A DNA stretch of 64,000 nt from Tsuneonella aeria (GCF_009827495.1 NZ_WTZA01000001.1:1810001-1874000), one strand, 5' to 3'; positions 53,845 to 62,592 are shown, numbered from the stretch's first letter. Numbers and translations: made by a program. Notes: generated by a model not told the origin, from the sequence alone.

Positions 53845-54050
53845 CCCGAAAAGTCGAGCGGCGCTTCGGCCCCGCCCTGCAGCGGCATCGGTCCCCTAGG
53901 CGGGACAGCAGGGACAGCGAGGCCGGCTTCGGGCGGTTTGCGCTTGCGAGGACCAATCCTGGGCCGGATGCCGGCCTGGAGCAGTTGCCGCATGAGGTTG
54001 TCGCGCTCTGCCATGACCGTCTGCAGGATACGCTCCGCGCCGCGCAGCAT
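53841..54050 (-). CDS. Small hypothetical protein after the suf operon
   Basis: ATG 54050 opens a 69-residue frame with a helical N-terminus (LRGAERILQTVMAERDNLMRQ) and a basic Pro-rich tail (RPRIGPRKRKPPEAG). It lies 44 bases after the sufA-like gene and overlaps the convergent lipoprotein gene by four bases. The frame stays open further upstream, so the start is uncertain. Unrecognised. Confidence 0.45.
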   Translation of the reverse strand: MLRGAERILQTVMAERDNLMRQLLQAGIRPRIGPRKRKPPEAGLAVPAVPPRGPMPLQGGAEAPLDFSG

Positions 54051-54094
54051 GTCGCGCAGGACCTCGATTTCCTGCTCCGCGCGGCATGAACCGA

Positions 54095-54454
54095 TTATAC
54101 CATGAAGCTTTCGCCGCAGCCACACGCGCCCTTGGCGTTTGGGTTGTTGAACACGAACCCGGAGGTGAAGTCGTCCTCCACCCAGTCCATCGTGCTCCCG
54201 ACGAGATAGAGCACGCTCGCCCCGTCGATGTAGAAAGCGCCTGCCGGCGTTTCGATCTTCTCGTCGAAGCGGGCTTCCTCGGTGACGTAATCGACGGAGT
54301 AAGCAAGACCTGAGCAGCCCCGGCGAGGGGTGGATAGCTTGACGCCGATCGCGTCTGCGGGTGCCCTGGCCATCAGTTCGGCGATCCGTGCCTCGGCAGC
54401 GGGGGTGAGGATGACGGCGGCGGGGCGCTGGCGGAGAGTCGTCTCGCTCATCAT
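54095..54454 (-). CDS. sufA: A-type iron-sulfur carrier (SufA/ErpA-like)
   Basis: The 119-residue protein has the A-type cluster ligands RRGCSGLAY and the C-terminal GACGCGESF. These proteins carry Fe-S clusters from the SufBCD scaffold to target enzymes. ATG 54454 overlaps the sufT stop. It ends the suf operon. Confidence 0.92.
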   Translation of the reverse strand: MMSETTLRQRPAAVILTPAAEARIAELMARAPADAIGVKLSTPRRGCSGLAYSVDYVTEEARFDEKIETPAGAFYIDGASVLYLVGSTMDWVEDDFTSGFVFNNPNAKGACGCGESFMV

Positions 54455-54942
54455 AGCATTCCCAGTTCCAGCCGCGCCTCGTCGGTCATCTTGTCGGGCC
54501 CCCAGGGCGGGTCCCACACCAGCAGCACTTCGGCATCGCGCACGCCGGGGACGGCGCCGACGCGCAGCTCGACCTCGCCCGGCATCGATTCGGCGACCGG
54601 GCAGTGCGGCGTGGTCAGCGTCATCGTCACTTTGGCGTCGCCATCGGCGGTGACGTCCACCCCGTAGATCAGGCCAAGGTCGTAGATGTTCACGGGGATT
54701 TCCGGATCGAAGATGTCCTTGAGCGCCGCGACCACCGCTTCGTACAGGTCACCGCCCGGCTCCCCTACATGGCTGACCGGCGGCTTCTGGGCGAGGAACC
54801 CTTCGAGGTAATCCCGCTTGCGCTCGAGCTTGGCCGCGGGGCTTTCTGCATCCTCCACCATCGCGCGGGGCGGGCGGGGGACCGCGTCCACTTCCTCGAT
54901 TTCGATCCTGGTCTGCTCGTTCATTGCCGAATTCCGCATCAT
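54451..54942 (-). CDS. sufT: SUF system maturation protein SufT (DUF59/MIP18)
   Basis: The 163-residue protein has an N-terminal extension and a DUF59 domain: DIFDPEIPVNIYDLGLIYG, TLTTPHCPVAESMPGEVE, VWDPPWGPDKMTDEAR. SufT helps mature Fe-S proteins. ATG 54942 overlaps the sufS stop; the next in-frame ATG at 54924 would also fit the family. Confidence 0.92.
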   Translation of the reverse strand: MMRNSAMNEQTRIEIEEVDAVPRPPRAMVEDAESPAAKLERKRDYLEGFLAQKPPVSHVGEPGGDLYEAVVAALKDIFDPEIPVNIYDLGLIYGVDVTADGDAKVTMTLTTPHCPVAESMPGEVELRVGAVPGVRDAEVLLVWDPPWGPDKMTDEARLELGML

Positions 54943-56216
54943 GAAAAGATCCTGCGCGCGCGCTCGATGCCGCGTACCAGGGCCGCCACGTCGCTTTCGT
55001 CGCTATAGAGCCCGAAGCTCGCCCGCGCGGTCGCGGGGACGCCGAGGTGCTCCATCAAGGGCTGCGCGCAATGATGGCCGGCGCGAATGGCGACGTTTTC
55101 TTCGTCCAATATGGTGCCGAGGTCGTGCGGATGCACCCCCTGCATCGCGAAACTGACGATACCGGCGCTTTCTTCGGGGCCGAACAGAGTGACATCATTC
55201 ATCGGCCGCAACGCGTCGCGAAGCATGTTCACCAGCGCCCCTTCGTGCCGGGCGACGGATGCCAGATCGTGCGCGGCCACGTAATCGCACGCCGCGGCCA
55301 GACCGATCGCTTCCACGATCGCGGGGGTGCCGGCTTCGAACCGTTGCGGCGCGGCGGCAAACGTCGTGCCTTCGAACGAGACCCGATCGATCATCGCGCC
55401 CCCGCCCTGCCAGGGCGGCATGGCGTCGAGCAGTTCGGCCCGGCCCCACAGGGCACCGATGCCGGTGGGACCGTACAGCTTGTGGCCCGAAAATGCGTAG
55501 AAGTCGCAATCCAGCGCCGCGACGTCGACAGGCACGCGCGGAACCGCCTGGCACCCGTCGAGCAGCAGCTTGGCACCGACGCCGTGGGCCAGCGCCGCGG
55601 CGCGTTCGACATCCAGCACGGAGCCGAGCACGTTGGAGACATGCGCGAACGCCACCATCGCGTGGTCCGGCGTCAGCATGGCTTCCGCTGCGTCGAGGTC
55701 GATCCGGCCATCGGCGGTGAGCGGGCAGACATCCACCTGCCACCCGGCAAGCTGCCATGGCACGATGTTGGAATGGTGCTCCAGCAGGCTGAGCAGCACG
55801 CGGCCCCCCGAACCTGCGGCACGGGGATAGCATTGGGCGACAATGTTGATCGCCTCCGTCGCGCCGCGGGTGAAGACGATTTCGTCCTCCCGCCCCCCGA
55901 TAAAGGCCGCAACCCGCCGCCGCGCCGCTTCGTAGCCGAGCGTCATGCTGGCCGAACGGGAATAGACCCCCCGGTGCACCGTGGCGTAGTCCGCCCCCAG
56001 CGCGCGGGTGACCGCGTCGATCACGCTCTGCGGCTTCTGCGCGGTGGCGGCGGTGTCAAGATAATGCCAGCGGCTGCCGTCCGCATTGGCGAGACCGGGG
56101 AAGTCCTTGCCGATCTCCGACGGCATCGGAACGCCCTGTCTTTCTGCGAGCGCGCGTTCGGGTGCAAGGGCCAGCTCATCAGCCAGCTCGGTGCGAACGG
56201 ATAGCGGGGTGTTCAC
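54939..56216 (-). CDS. sufS: Cysteine desulfurase SufS
   Basis: SufS is a PLP enzyme that takes sulfur from cysteine for Fe-S assembly. The 425-residue protein has HYLDTAATAQKPQSVIDAV, FTRGATEAINIVAQ, LEHHSNIVPWQL, the PLP lysine in FSGHKLYGPTGIGALWG, and the catalytic cysteine in RAGHHCAQPLM. It overlaps neighbours by four bases on both sides. Confidence 0.95.
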   Translation of the reverse strand: MNTPLSVRTELADELALAPERALAERQGVPMPSEIGKDFPGLANADGSRWHYLDTAATAQKPQSVIDAVTRALGADYATVHRGVYSRSASMTLGYEAARRRVAAFIGGREDEIVFTRGATEAINIVAQCYPRAAGSGGRVLLSLLEHHSNIVPWQLAGWQVDVCPLTADGRIDLDAAEAMLTPDHAMVAFAHVSNVLGSVLDVERAAALAHGVGAKLLLDGCQAVPRVPVDVAALDCDFYAFSGHKLYGPTGIGALWGRAELLDAMPPWQGGGAMIDRVSFEGTTFAAAPQRFEAGTPAIVEAIGLAAACDYVAAHDLASVARHEGALVNMLRDALRPMNDVTLFGPEESAGIVSFAMQGVHPHDLGTILDEENVAIRAGHHCAQPLMEHLGVPATARASFGLYSDESDVAALVRGIERARRIFS

Positions 56217-56956
56217 GCCGCCCCCTCCAGCGCGCCCAGCGCCGCGTCGAGCAAGGCTTCCGGCTCACCATGCGCGGCAAAGGCATCGGCGACGAAGGCG
56301 CGCACCAGCAGCGCCTTTGCCGCCTCCGGTGGCAGGCCCCGCGCGGCCATGTAGAATGCCGCCGTCTCGTCCAGCCGGCCGATCGCGGCGCCGTGCGCAC
56401 ACTTCACATCGTCGGCGAAAATCTCCAGTTCGGGCCGTGCGTTGGTGCTGGCTCCTCTTTCGAGCAGCAGGCCCTTGAAGCTTTGCGCAGCGTCGGTTTT
56501 CTGCGCATCGCGCGCCACCGCCAGCCGGCCGAGGAAGTTGCCCGTCGCCGTGCCCCAGTGGACGCTGCGCACCACCTGGTTGCTGGTGGCGTGAGGTTGC
56601 GCATGATGGACCCGCGTGACGATTTCGCGCACGGCATCGCCGCCGCCGATCGTCACGCCGCCAAGTTCGAAATGCGCGCCTTCGCCCAGCGTGACCTCTA
56701 CCTCCAGCCGCGTGTATTCGCTGGCCGAGAGGATGGCAAAGAGCGCCGCCCGTGCGCCCGCACCCACCGTCAGCCGCACGCGGTGGAGGCCGGCCTCGCC
56801 TTCGCCGAGGACCAGGTCCTTCGTGCGGGTTTCGCCCGGCGCCAGCGTCACGTCGCGCCACAGGGCAAGCGCATCGGCATCCAGCCCCGCGATCGCCGCG
56901 GGGTCGGCATAGCGCCACTCCTCGTCACGGTTCGTCGGCAGCGCGTCCAGCGTCAC
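56213..56956 (-). CDS. sufD: SufD scaffold protein
   Basis: The 247-residue protein is a short SufD: NRDEEWRYADPAAIAG at the N-terminus and the beta-helix core LEIFADDVKCAHGAAIGRLDETAAFYMAARGL. It forms the SufBCD scaffold with SufB and SufC. GTG 56956 overlaps the stop of the preceding secreted-protein gene. Short SufD proteins are, from memory, common in sphingomonads. Confidence 0.93.
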   Translation of the reverse strand: MTLDALPTNRDEEWRYADPAAIAGLDADALALWRDVTLAPGETRTKDLVLGEGEAGLHRVRLTVGAGARAALFAILSASEYTRLEVEVTLGEGAHFELGGVTIGGGDAVREIVTRVHHAQPHATSNQVVRSVHWGTATGNFLGRLAVARDAQKTDAAQSFKGLLLERGASTNARPELEIFADDVKCAHGAAIGRLDETAAFYMAARGLPPEAAKALLVRAFVADAFAAHGEPEALLDAALGALEGAA

Positions 56957-57363
56957 GATGCCCCCCGCTTGAGCGCCAGGGCCGCGATGCCCTGACCGCG
57001 ACGCTCCTTGAGACAGGTGCTCTGCCCGGCGAGGATCGTGCCCATCTTCGCCTTCTTGTCCGCCTCGCTGCCCGGTCCGTCGGCCAGCGCCTTCAGTTTG
57101 GGGAAGACAGGCTTCACGCACGCCATCATCGCGCCGCAGCCGATCATGTCGATCTCGCTGTCGCCAGTGCTCTTCATGGTGCGGCAGGCGAGCTTGCCGT
57201 CGACCGCGCCCCACGCGCCCTGCCAGCCCTGCAGCTTGCCCGCGATCAGCGGAACCTGCGCGGCGACTTCGGGATCGACGGGCTTTGCGCCCTCTGCCGC
57301 AGCGGCGGCAGCGGGCGCGGCAGCTTGGGCGGCGATCAGGAGAAGGGGGGCGATCCAGCTCAT
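56953..57363 (-). CDS. Secreted hypothetical protein between sufC and sufD
   Basis: The 136-residue protein has a signal peptide (WIAPLLLIAAQAAAPAAAAAA) and a small mature domain with four cysteines (LACRTM, MIGCGAMMACVKP, QSTCLKERR). It overlaps sufC and sufD by four bases each, so it is co-expressed with them although a periplasmic protein has no known part in Suf assembly. Family not recognised. Confidence 0.75.
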   Translation of the reverse strand: MSWIAPLLLIAAQAAAPAAAAAAEGAKPVDPEVAAQVPLIAGKLQGWQGAWGAVDGKLACRTMKSTGDSEIDMIGCGAMMACVKPVFPKLKALADGPGSEADKKAKMGTILAGQSTCLKERRGQGIAALALKRGAS

Positions 57364-58205
57364 ACAGTCACGGCCTCGTATCCTTCGCGCTCGAGGTCGA
57401 GCGCCAGTTCCGGTCCGCCGGATTTTACGATCCGCCCCTTGGCCAGGATGTGAACGCGATCAGGCTTCACGTAGTCGAGCAGGCGCTGGTAGTGCGTGAT
57501 CAGCAGCACGCCCTTGTGCGGGGCGCGCATGATCGCGTTGATGCCTTCGCCCACTACCTTCAGCGCATCGATGTCGAGCCCGCTGTCGGTTTCGTCGAGC
57601 ACGGCGAACGCGGGGTCCAGAATGCCCATCTGGACCATTTCCGCCCGTTTCTTCTCGCCGCCGGAGAAACCGACGTTCACCGGGCGCTTGAGCATGTCCA
57701 TGTCCATGCGCAGCAGCGTGGCCTTTTCCTTGGCCAGCTTGAGGAACTCTCCGCCGCTGAGCGGTTCCTGCCCCCGCGCCTTGCGCTGCGCATTGAGCGC
57801 CTCGCGCAGGAACTGGACGTTGGACACGCCGGGGATCTCGACCGGGTACTGGAAACCGAGGAACAGCCCTGCCGCCGCGCGTTCGTGGGGTTCAAGGGAG
57901 AGCAGGTCGATCTCCGCGGTATCGCCGCCCCCGACTTGATCGGGGGCCAGGTTATCTTCCGCGCGACCGCTCGAAGACGAGCCAAGGCCCGTGTCAAGCA
58001 CGGGCTGACGAGGTGGGGTGAAGGTGACGCTGCCCCCGGTCACCTCGTACCCCGGCCTTCCGCCCAGCGTGTAGGCCAGGGTCGACTTGCCCGCCCCGTT
58101 CGGCCCCATGATCGCGTGCACCTCGCCCGCGCCGACCTCCAGGCTGAGGCCGCGCAGGATCGCGGTGCCCCCTACGGTGGCATGCAGGTCGTCAATGGTG
58201 AGCAT
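57360..58205 (-). CDS. sufC: SufC ATPase with an in-frame insertion
   Basis: SufC is the ABC-type ATPase of the SufBCD scaffold. The 281-residue protein has Walker A IMGPNGAGKST near residue 36, FLGFQYPVEIPGVSN, the signature region GFSGGEKKRAEM and Walker B FAVLDETDSGLD. Usual SufC proteins have about 250 residues. The excess lies between GGSVTF and IDLLSLEPHERA (about residues 65-97), a Gly/Ser/Asp-rich stretch encoded by two REP-like palindromes. The frame is kept, and all catalytic motifs are intact. Confidence 0.93.
   Translation of the reverse strand: MLTIDDLHATVGGTAILRGLSLEVGAGEVHAIMGPNGAGKSTLAYTLGGRPGYEVTGGSVTFTPPRQPVLDTGLGSSSSGRAEDNLAPDQVGGGDTAEIDLLSLEPHERAAAGLFLGFQYPVEIPGVSNVQFLREALNAQRKARGQEPLSGGEFLKLAKEKATLLRMDMDMLKRPVNVGFSGGEKKRAEMVQMGILDPAFAVLDETDSGLDIDALKVVGEGINAIMRAPHKGVLLITHYQRLLDYVKPDRVHILAKGRIVKSGGPELALDLEREGYEAVTV
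57927..58005. repeat. REP-like palindrome pair inserted in sufC
   Basis: Two hairpins lie 39 bases apart: arms gcccccga/tcgggggc (57927-57934, 57940-57947, loop cttga) and gcccgtg/cacgggc (57987-57993, 57999-58005, loop tcaag). The loops are reverse complements of each other, so the two hairpins are inverted relative to one another, like a BIME/REPIN. They encode the extra residues of SufC without breaking the frame. Confidence 0.8.
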
Positions 58206-58551
58206 GATGGGCGGACAATCCGGAGAAGTTGGCGATCGCATGGGCGATCTCGTTGTTGAGTTCGCGCGTCACGCGGCGGGCGATGGCTTGCGCCTCGTCC
58301 GGGCCGAGCCCCGCGGTCGCGGCAACGATGCGGGCGTCGCGCGCACCATCGATCTGCGGCTTGCAGGCGACGCGGGTGGAGAGGACCGCGGCTTCCAGCG
58401 TGGCATGACCGCCGCTGGCATTGGCCGACAGGCAGGCGCGTAGCCGGCGCTCGGCCTGCGTCAGGCTTTCGCCGGACACTGCCTCGAGTGGGGGCGCGGC
58501 GGCCACCGCGCCCAGCGCGAGCAGTGAAAGACCGATTGCTTGCAGGCTCAT
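58192..58551 (-). CDS. Secreted hypothetical protein in the suf operon
   Basis: The 119-residue protein has a signal peptide (IGLSLLALGAVAAA), a helical mature part with two cysteines (RACLSANASGGH, RVACKPQIDG) and a His-rich end (SAHHAHH). It overlaps the DUF559 gene by ATGA and sufC by 14 bases. The C-terminal His cluster could bind metal; that is conjecture. Family unknown. Confidence 0.75.
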   Translation of the reverse strand: MSLQAIGLSLLALGAVAAAPPLEAVSGESLTQAERRLRACLSANASGGHATLEAAVLSTRVACKPQIDGARDARIVAATAGLGPDEAQAIARRVTRELNNEIAHAIANFSGLSAHHAHH

Positions 58552-59072
58552 CGCCGGTCTCCTCTATTCGGCCGCGAGTAATCCTGCCGCGGATTGGCAG
58601 CGGCATGTTCGCGGGCTCTGGCTTTCTTGTCGGCGATGCGCAGCCGCATCCCCGCGGTGATGCGGGCGAGCACGGCGTCCATGTCGGCGAGGACATCCGG
58701 CGCGGCGATCCGCATGACGCGGATGCCGACTTCCTCCAGGCTCTTGTCACGCCGTTTGGCGAGCACCGGATCGGCGCCTTCCTCATCCAGCATGATCGCC
58801 ATGCCGAGATTGGCGCAGCCGAAATCGACGATCGCCGAACCGATCACCGCGTAGCGCGTGAACTTGTAACGGCCGAGGTCGGCCTTGGCGAACTTCTCCG
58901 CCAGCGCCTTGTGCGCCGGGCTCGAATGCCTCCGCATCTCGCGCGCCCGGTCGTGCAGCGCATCGAGCCGCTTCTCCGAGATTTCCCAGCCCCGCCCCTT
59001 CTTCTTGATCGCGGGCGCGGTGTCGGCAATCTCGGAGAGATCGCGGAGTTGGAGGGTTTTGCGGTCAGTCAT
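58548..59072 (-). CDS. DUF559 (Vsr-like) domain protein in the suf operon
   Basis: The 174-residue protein has the DUF559 core: KRLDALHDRAREMRRHSSPA, LGRYKFTRYAVIGSAIVDFGC, and EEVGIRVMRIAAPDVL with spaced acidic residues. DUF559 is related to Vsr/restriction-type endonucleases. ATG 59072 is preferred; the frame is open upstream to 59093. It overlaps its neighbours and has no known link to Fe-S assembly. Confidence 0.8.
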   Translation of the reverse strand: MTDRKTLQLRDLSEIADTAPAIKKKGRGWEISEKRLDALHDRAREMRRHSSPAHKALAEKFAKADLGRYKFTRYAVIGSAIVDFGCANLGMAIMLDEEGADPVLAKRRDKSLEEVGIRVMRIAAPDVLADMDAVLARITAGMRLRIADKKARAREHAAANPRQDYSRPNRGDRR

Positions 59073-59343
59073 TGGCCACCGCACCTCTCGCAATTGACCG
59101 TATAAAACGCCGCGCGAACGGCAGCTTCGTCAACAGATATCCCAGCAACACACCGGGCACGCTCGCGACTCCGAGAAACGCCACTGGATCACGCTCAATA
59201 TCGGTATAGACGAAGGGGCTGAGCAGAAGGAGCACGTAGCCCGCCAACCACCATCGCGGTCCTTTCACAAAAGATCGAATAAGCACGCCAACGAAGATAC
59301 CCGACAGGGTTCGACTGGGAAGGAAAGCAATTTCCGGCTCCAT
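59065..59343 (-). CDS. Small membrane protein after sufB
   Basis: The 92-residue protein has three hydrophobic stretches (TLSGIFVGVLI, WWLAGYVLLLLSPFVYTDI, FLGVASVPGVLLGYLLTKL). ATG 59343 overlaps the sufB stop; a GTG lies one codon earlier. Its base composition is less GC-rich than neighbouring genes, a possible sign of late arrival. Family unknown. Confidence 0.7.
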   Translation of the reverse strand: MEPEIAFLPSRTLSGIFVGVLIRSFVKGPRWWLAGYVLLLLSPFVYTDIERDPVAFLGVASVPGVLLGYLLTKLPFARRFIRSIARGAVAND

Positions 59344-60824
59344 CACCCCACGCTCCCCTCAAGGCTAATCGCCAGCAGCTTCTGCGCTTCGACCGCGAAC
59401 TCCATCGGCAGCTCTTTCAGCACGTCTTTCGCAAAACCGTTGACGATCAGCGCTACGGCTTCCTCCTGCCCGAGGCCGCGCTGCATGGCGTAGAACAGCT
59501 GGTCGTCGCTGATCTTGCTGGTGGTCGCCTCGTGCTCGATCTGCGCGGTGGGGTTCTTGACCTCGATATAGGGCACGGTGTGCGCGCCGCAGCGGTCGCC
59601 CAGCAGCAGCGAATCGCACTGGGTGAAGTTGCGCGCGTTCTCGGCATTGGGCCCGACGCGGACGAGGCCGCGGTAAGTGTTGTTGCTCTTCCCCGCGCTG
59701 ATGCCCTTGGAGATGATCGTCGAGCGGGTGTTCGACCCGTTGTGGATCATCTTGGTCCCGGTATCGGCCTGCTGGAAATTGTTGGTCACCGCGACGGAAT
59801 AGAATTCGCCTACGCTGCTTTCGCCGTTCAGCACGCAGCTCGGATACTTCCACGTCACCGCGCTGCCGGTCTCGACCTGAGTCCAGCTGATCTTGCTCCG
59901 CGCGCCCTGACACAGGCCGCGCTTGGTGACGAAGTTGTAGATTCCGCCCACGCCTTCGGCATTGCCCGGGTACCAGTTCTGCACCGTGGAGTACTTGATC
60001 TCGGCGTCGTCCATCGCGACGAGTTCCACCACCGCGGCGTGAAGCTGGTTCTCATCCCGCATCGGCGCGGTGCAGCCTTCGAGGTAGCTGACGTAGCTGC
60101 CCTTCTCGGCGACGATCAGCGTGCGTTCGAACTGGCCCGTGTTCTCCGCATTGATGCGGAAATAGGTGCTGAGCTCCATCGGACAGCGCACACCTTCGGG
60201 GATGTAGACGAACGTCCCGTCGGAAAAGACCGCGCTGTTCAGGCACGCGAAGTAGTTGTCGCGCTGCGGCACGACCTTGCCGAGCCAGCGCTTCACCAGC
60301 TCCGGGTATTCGCGGATCGCTTCGCTGATGGACCGGAAGATGACGCCCGCCCGCTCCAGCTCCGCGCGGAAGGTGGTCGCCACGCTGACGCTGTCGAATA
60401 CCGCGTCGACCGCGACCTTGCGCGCGCCTTCCACCCCGGCGAGCACTTCCTGCTCAGCCACCGGGATGCCCAGCTTGTCATAGACCGCCTTGATCTCGGG
60501 GTCGAGTTCGTCGAGCGAGCCCAGCTTGGGCTTCGCCCTGGGCGCGGCGTAATAGTATGCGTCCTGGTAGTCGATCGGCGGATAGCCGAGCCTGGCCCAA
60601 TCCGGTTCCTCCATGGTCTGCCACAGGCGGAAGGCCTTGAGCCGCCAGTCGAGCATCCATTCCGGCTCGTCCTTCTTGGCCGAGATGAAGCGGACGGTGT
60701 CTTCGTTCAAACCCTTGGGCGCGAACTCCGTATCGATCTCGGCCGACCAGCCGTGCTCGTAGTCGGCAGCGCGCTCGGCCGCCTCGCGGGCAGCCTGGTC
60801 CTGCAGGGTGACGTCCTCGATCAT
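59343..60824 (-). CDS. sufB: SufB scaffold protein
   Basis: SufB is the main Fe-S cluster scaffold. The 493-residue protein shows the family throughout: [76 protein letters not shown], and [21 protein letters not shown]. Length is normal. It begins at an ATGA overlap with the regulator gene. Confidence 0.97.
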   Translation of the reverse strand: MIEDVTLQDQAAREAAERAADYEHGWSAEIDTEFAPKGLNEDTVRFISAKKDEPEWMLDWRLKAFRLWQTMEEPDWARLGYPPIDYQDAYYYAAPRAKPKLGSLDELDPEIKAVYDKLGIPVAEQEVLAGVEGARKVAVDAVFDSVSVATTFRAELERAGVIFRSISEAIREYPELVKRWLGKVVPQRDNYFACLNSAVFSDGTFVYIPEGVRCPMELSTYFRINAENTGQFERTLIVAEKGSYVSYLEGCTAPMRDENQLHAAVVELVAMDDAEIKYSTVQNWYPGNAEGVGGIYNFVTKRGLCQGARSKISWTQVETGSAVTWKYPSCVLNGESSVGEFYSVAVTNNFQQADTGTKMIHNGSNTRSTIISKGISAGKSNNTYRGLVRVGPNAENARNFTQCDSLLLGDRCGAHTVPYIEVKNPTAQIEHEATTSKISDDQLFYAMQRGLGQEEAVALIVNGFAKDVLKELPMEFAVEAQKLLAISLEGSVG

Positions 60825-61255
60825 GCTGAAACCTGCGCAAGACGTGTCAAAGAGACGCTTGAAAGCGCGCGATGAAGCGTCTCATTGACCATGGGCCAAT
60901 GCGGCCTGACGGTGCAGGAACACTCGATCGCGCATTCCCCGTGGGTGCACGCCGCCATCGCGATCGGACCTTCCATCGCCTCGACGATATCGGCCAGGGT
61001 GATCGCCGCCGCGGGGCGGGCAAGCTGCAAGCCGCCCCGCGCGCCGCGCACCGAGCGCAGCAGCCCCGCCGCCGTCAGCCGGCTGACGACCTTCGACACG
61101 GTGGGCGCGGGCAGGCCGGTTTCAGCCGCCAGCTCGCCAGCACTCGTCCGCCCGCGCCGTTTGTCGCCGGGATCGGCAAGCGCGCCCTTGCCGCAATGGC
61201 GGGCCGCGGCGCTCATCGTGACGACGGCGTAATCGGTGAGGTTGGACAATCGCAT
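60821..61255 (-). CDS. Rrf2-family iron-sulfur regulator of the suf operon
   Basis: The 144-residue protein has an N-terminal winged helix ([54 protein letters not shown]) and a cysteine cluster [12 protein letters not shown] that can hold an Fe-S cluster. As first gene of the suf operon with a palindrome just upstream, it probably represses the operon when clusters are plentiful. It may correspond to SufR or IscR; the exact type is not certain. Confidence 0.9.
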   Translation of the reverse strand: MRLSNLTDYAVVTMSAAARHCGKGALADPGDKRRGRTSAGELAAETGLPAPTVSKVVSRLTAAGLLRSVRGARGGLQLARPAAAITLADIVEAMEGPIAMAACTHGECAIECSCTVRPHWPMVNETLHRALSSVSLTRLAQVSA

Positions 61256-61260
61256 GGCGT

Positions 61261-61285
61261 AATTCGGAATGATTCGTTCCGAATT
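61261..61285. promoter_or_regulatory. Candidate operator of the Rrf2 regulator
   Basis: Nine-base arms aattcggaa (61261-61269) and ttccgaatt (61277-61285) are exact reverse complements around tgattcg. The site ends six bases before the regulator's start codon, so binding would block the start of transcription or translation. Rrf2 proteins bind similar inverted repeats. Confidence 0.75.
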
Positions 61286-61353
61286 GCAACTAGGCCTGCG
61301 CCCCGCCCTTTTCAAGCGAGCGTCGCTACGGACGCCGGGTTCTTGTGCGGCGC

Positions 61354-61389
61354 AAAAAAAAGGCGGCCCTTGCGCGAACAAGGACCGCC
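61354..61389 (-). terminator. Rho-independent terminator read on the minus strand
   Basis: On the minus strand an 11-base stem (10 Watson-Crick pairs plus one G-U pair) with a six-base loop is followed by eight T residues. On the plus strand the wobble becomes a C-A mismatch and no T-tract follows, so the direction is clear. It lies ahead of, not after, the suf operon. Confidence 0.8.
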
Positions 61390-61500
61390 CTGAAAGTAGA
61401 GAACTCGTCGCTGGAAGGCTTCGAGCCCTTCGGGTCGCAGCGATGCCACTAGCGAAACCGGCGCGAGTCGGATTGTATGAAAGCGACATTCCGTGCGGCG
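61354..61500 (-). ncRNA. Candidate small RNA or attenuated leader upstream of the suf operon
   Basis: Between the pyrD start and the suf regulator, the minus strand carries a hairpin (outer pair 61408-61413 with 61438-61443, inner pair 61414-61418 with 61427-61431) and then a strong terminator. A transcript starting near 61450-61550 would give a structured RNA of roughly 100-150 bases. The 5' end is a guess. No known RNA family is recognised. Confidence 0.4.
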
Positions 61501-61557
61501 CACCGGTGCAGGACATCCCGCGCCTCGACACTTAACACCGCCGGCGATAACTGGCCC

Positions 61558-62583
61558 ATGCTCTATCGCCTCGCATCGCCGGCGCTGTTCGCGCTGGGAA
61601 CGGAAAACGCGCACCGCCTGGCGATTCGCGCACTGAAGGTGGCGCCGAGTCTGCCGCTCGCCCGGGAGGGCCCCCTGGCGACCGAAGTTGCGGGCATTCG
61701 CTTCGCCAATCCGCTGGGCCTTGCCGCCGGGTTCGACAAGAACGCGGAGGCGGCGAATGCGCTTCTCGGCCTCGGGTTCGGCTTCGTCGAATGCGGATCG
61801 ATCACCCCGCGTCCGCAGGCCGGCAACCCGCGCCCGCGCCTGTTCCGGCTGGCGCAGGACCGCGCGGTGATAAATCGTATGGGCTTCAACAACGCCGGTG
61901 CGGCGGCTGCACTGGCGCGCCTCCGCGATCGGCCGCGGCGCGGTGTGCTGGGCGTCAACGTGGGTGCGAACAAGGATTCGGCTGACCGGATCGACGACTA
62001 TTGCGCCGGCGTACGCATGCTCGCGCCCCATGCTGATTATATCACGGTCAATATCAGCTCCCCGAACACGCCCGGCCTGCGCGACCTCCAGGCAGAAGGG
62101 GAGCTCGCCGCCCTGCTCGCCGCGCTGGCGGCAGAGCGGCGCGCGGGCGATCCCCCGGTGTTCCTGAAGGTGGCGCCGGACCTCGCGCCCGGAGATCACG
62201 AGCGGATCGTGCGCGCCGCAATCGACCACGGCGTGGCGGCGCTGATCGTGTCCAACACCACGATCTCGCGCCCCGCGCTGCGGTCGCCCCTCGCCCACGA
62301 ATCGGGCGGGCTATCGGGCGCGCCGCTGCGCGACCTCGCCCTTGACCAGTTGCGGCGATTCCGCGCCGTCGCCGGGCCGACCCTGCCCCTCGTGGGCGTC
62401 GGCGGCATCGCAAGCGCGGCAGACGCCTGGGCGCGCATCCGCGCGGGGGCGAGCCTGATCCAGCTTTACAGCGCCCTGGTTTTCGAAGGGCCGGGCCTCC
62501 CCCGCCGTATCGTCCGCGGCCTCGAAAACCTGATGCGGCGCGATGGATTTAGCTCGATTGCAGAGGCTGTCGGTAGCGAGTAG
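61558..62583 (+). CDS. pyrD: Dihydroorotate dehydrogenase (quinone), class 2
   Basis: PyrD oxidises dihydroorotate to orotate with FMN and membrane quinone in pyrimidine synthesis. The 341-residue enzyme has the class 2 N-terminal helix (LYRLASPALFALGTENAHRL), GLAAGFDKNAEA, FGFVECGSITPRPQ, NRMGFNNAG, VNISSPNTPGLRDLQ with catalytic Ser, and VGVGGIASAADAW. Length is normal. The next gene starts ten bases later. Confidence 0.96.
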   Translation: MLYRLASPALFALGTENAHRLAIRALKVAPSLPLAREGPLATEVAGIRFANPLGLAAGFDKNAEAANALLGLGFGFVECGSITPRPQAGNPRPRLFRLAQDRAVINRMGFNNAGAAAALARLRDRPRRGVLGVNVGANKDSADRIDDYCAGVRMLAPHADYITVNISSPNTPGLRDLQAEGELAALLAALAAERRAGDPPVFLKVAPDLAPGDHERIVRAAIDHGVAALIVSNTTISRPALRSPLAHESGGLSGAPLRDLALDQLRRFRAVAGPTLPLVGVGGIASAADAWARIRAGASLIQLYSALVFEGPGLPRRIVRGLENLMRRDGFSSIAEAVGSE

Positions 62584-62592
62584 CAACCGGTG

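Noticed and set aside
61256..61531. N-terminal extension of the Rrf2 regulator to 61531
   Set aside because: The extension would cover the operator, the terminator and the hairpin, and Rrf2 proteins start at the [10 protein letters not shown] motif.
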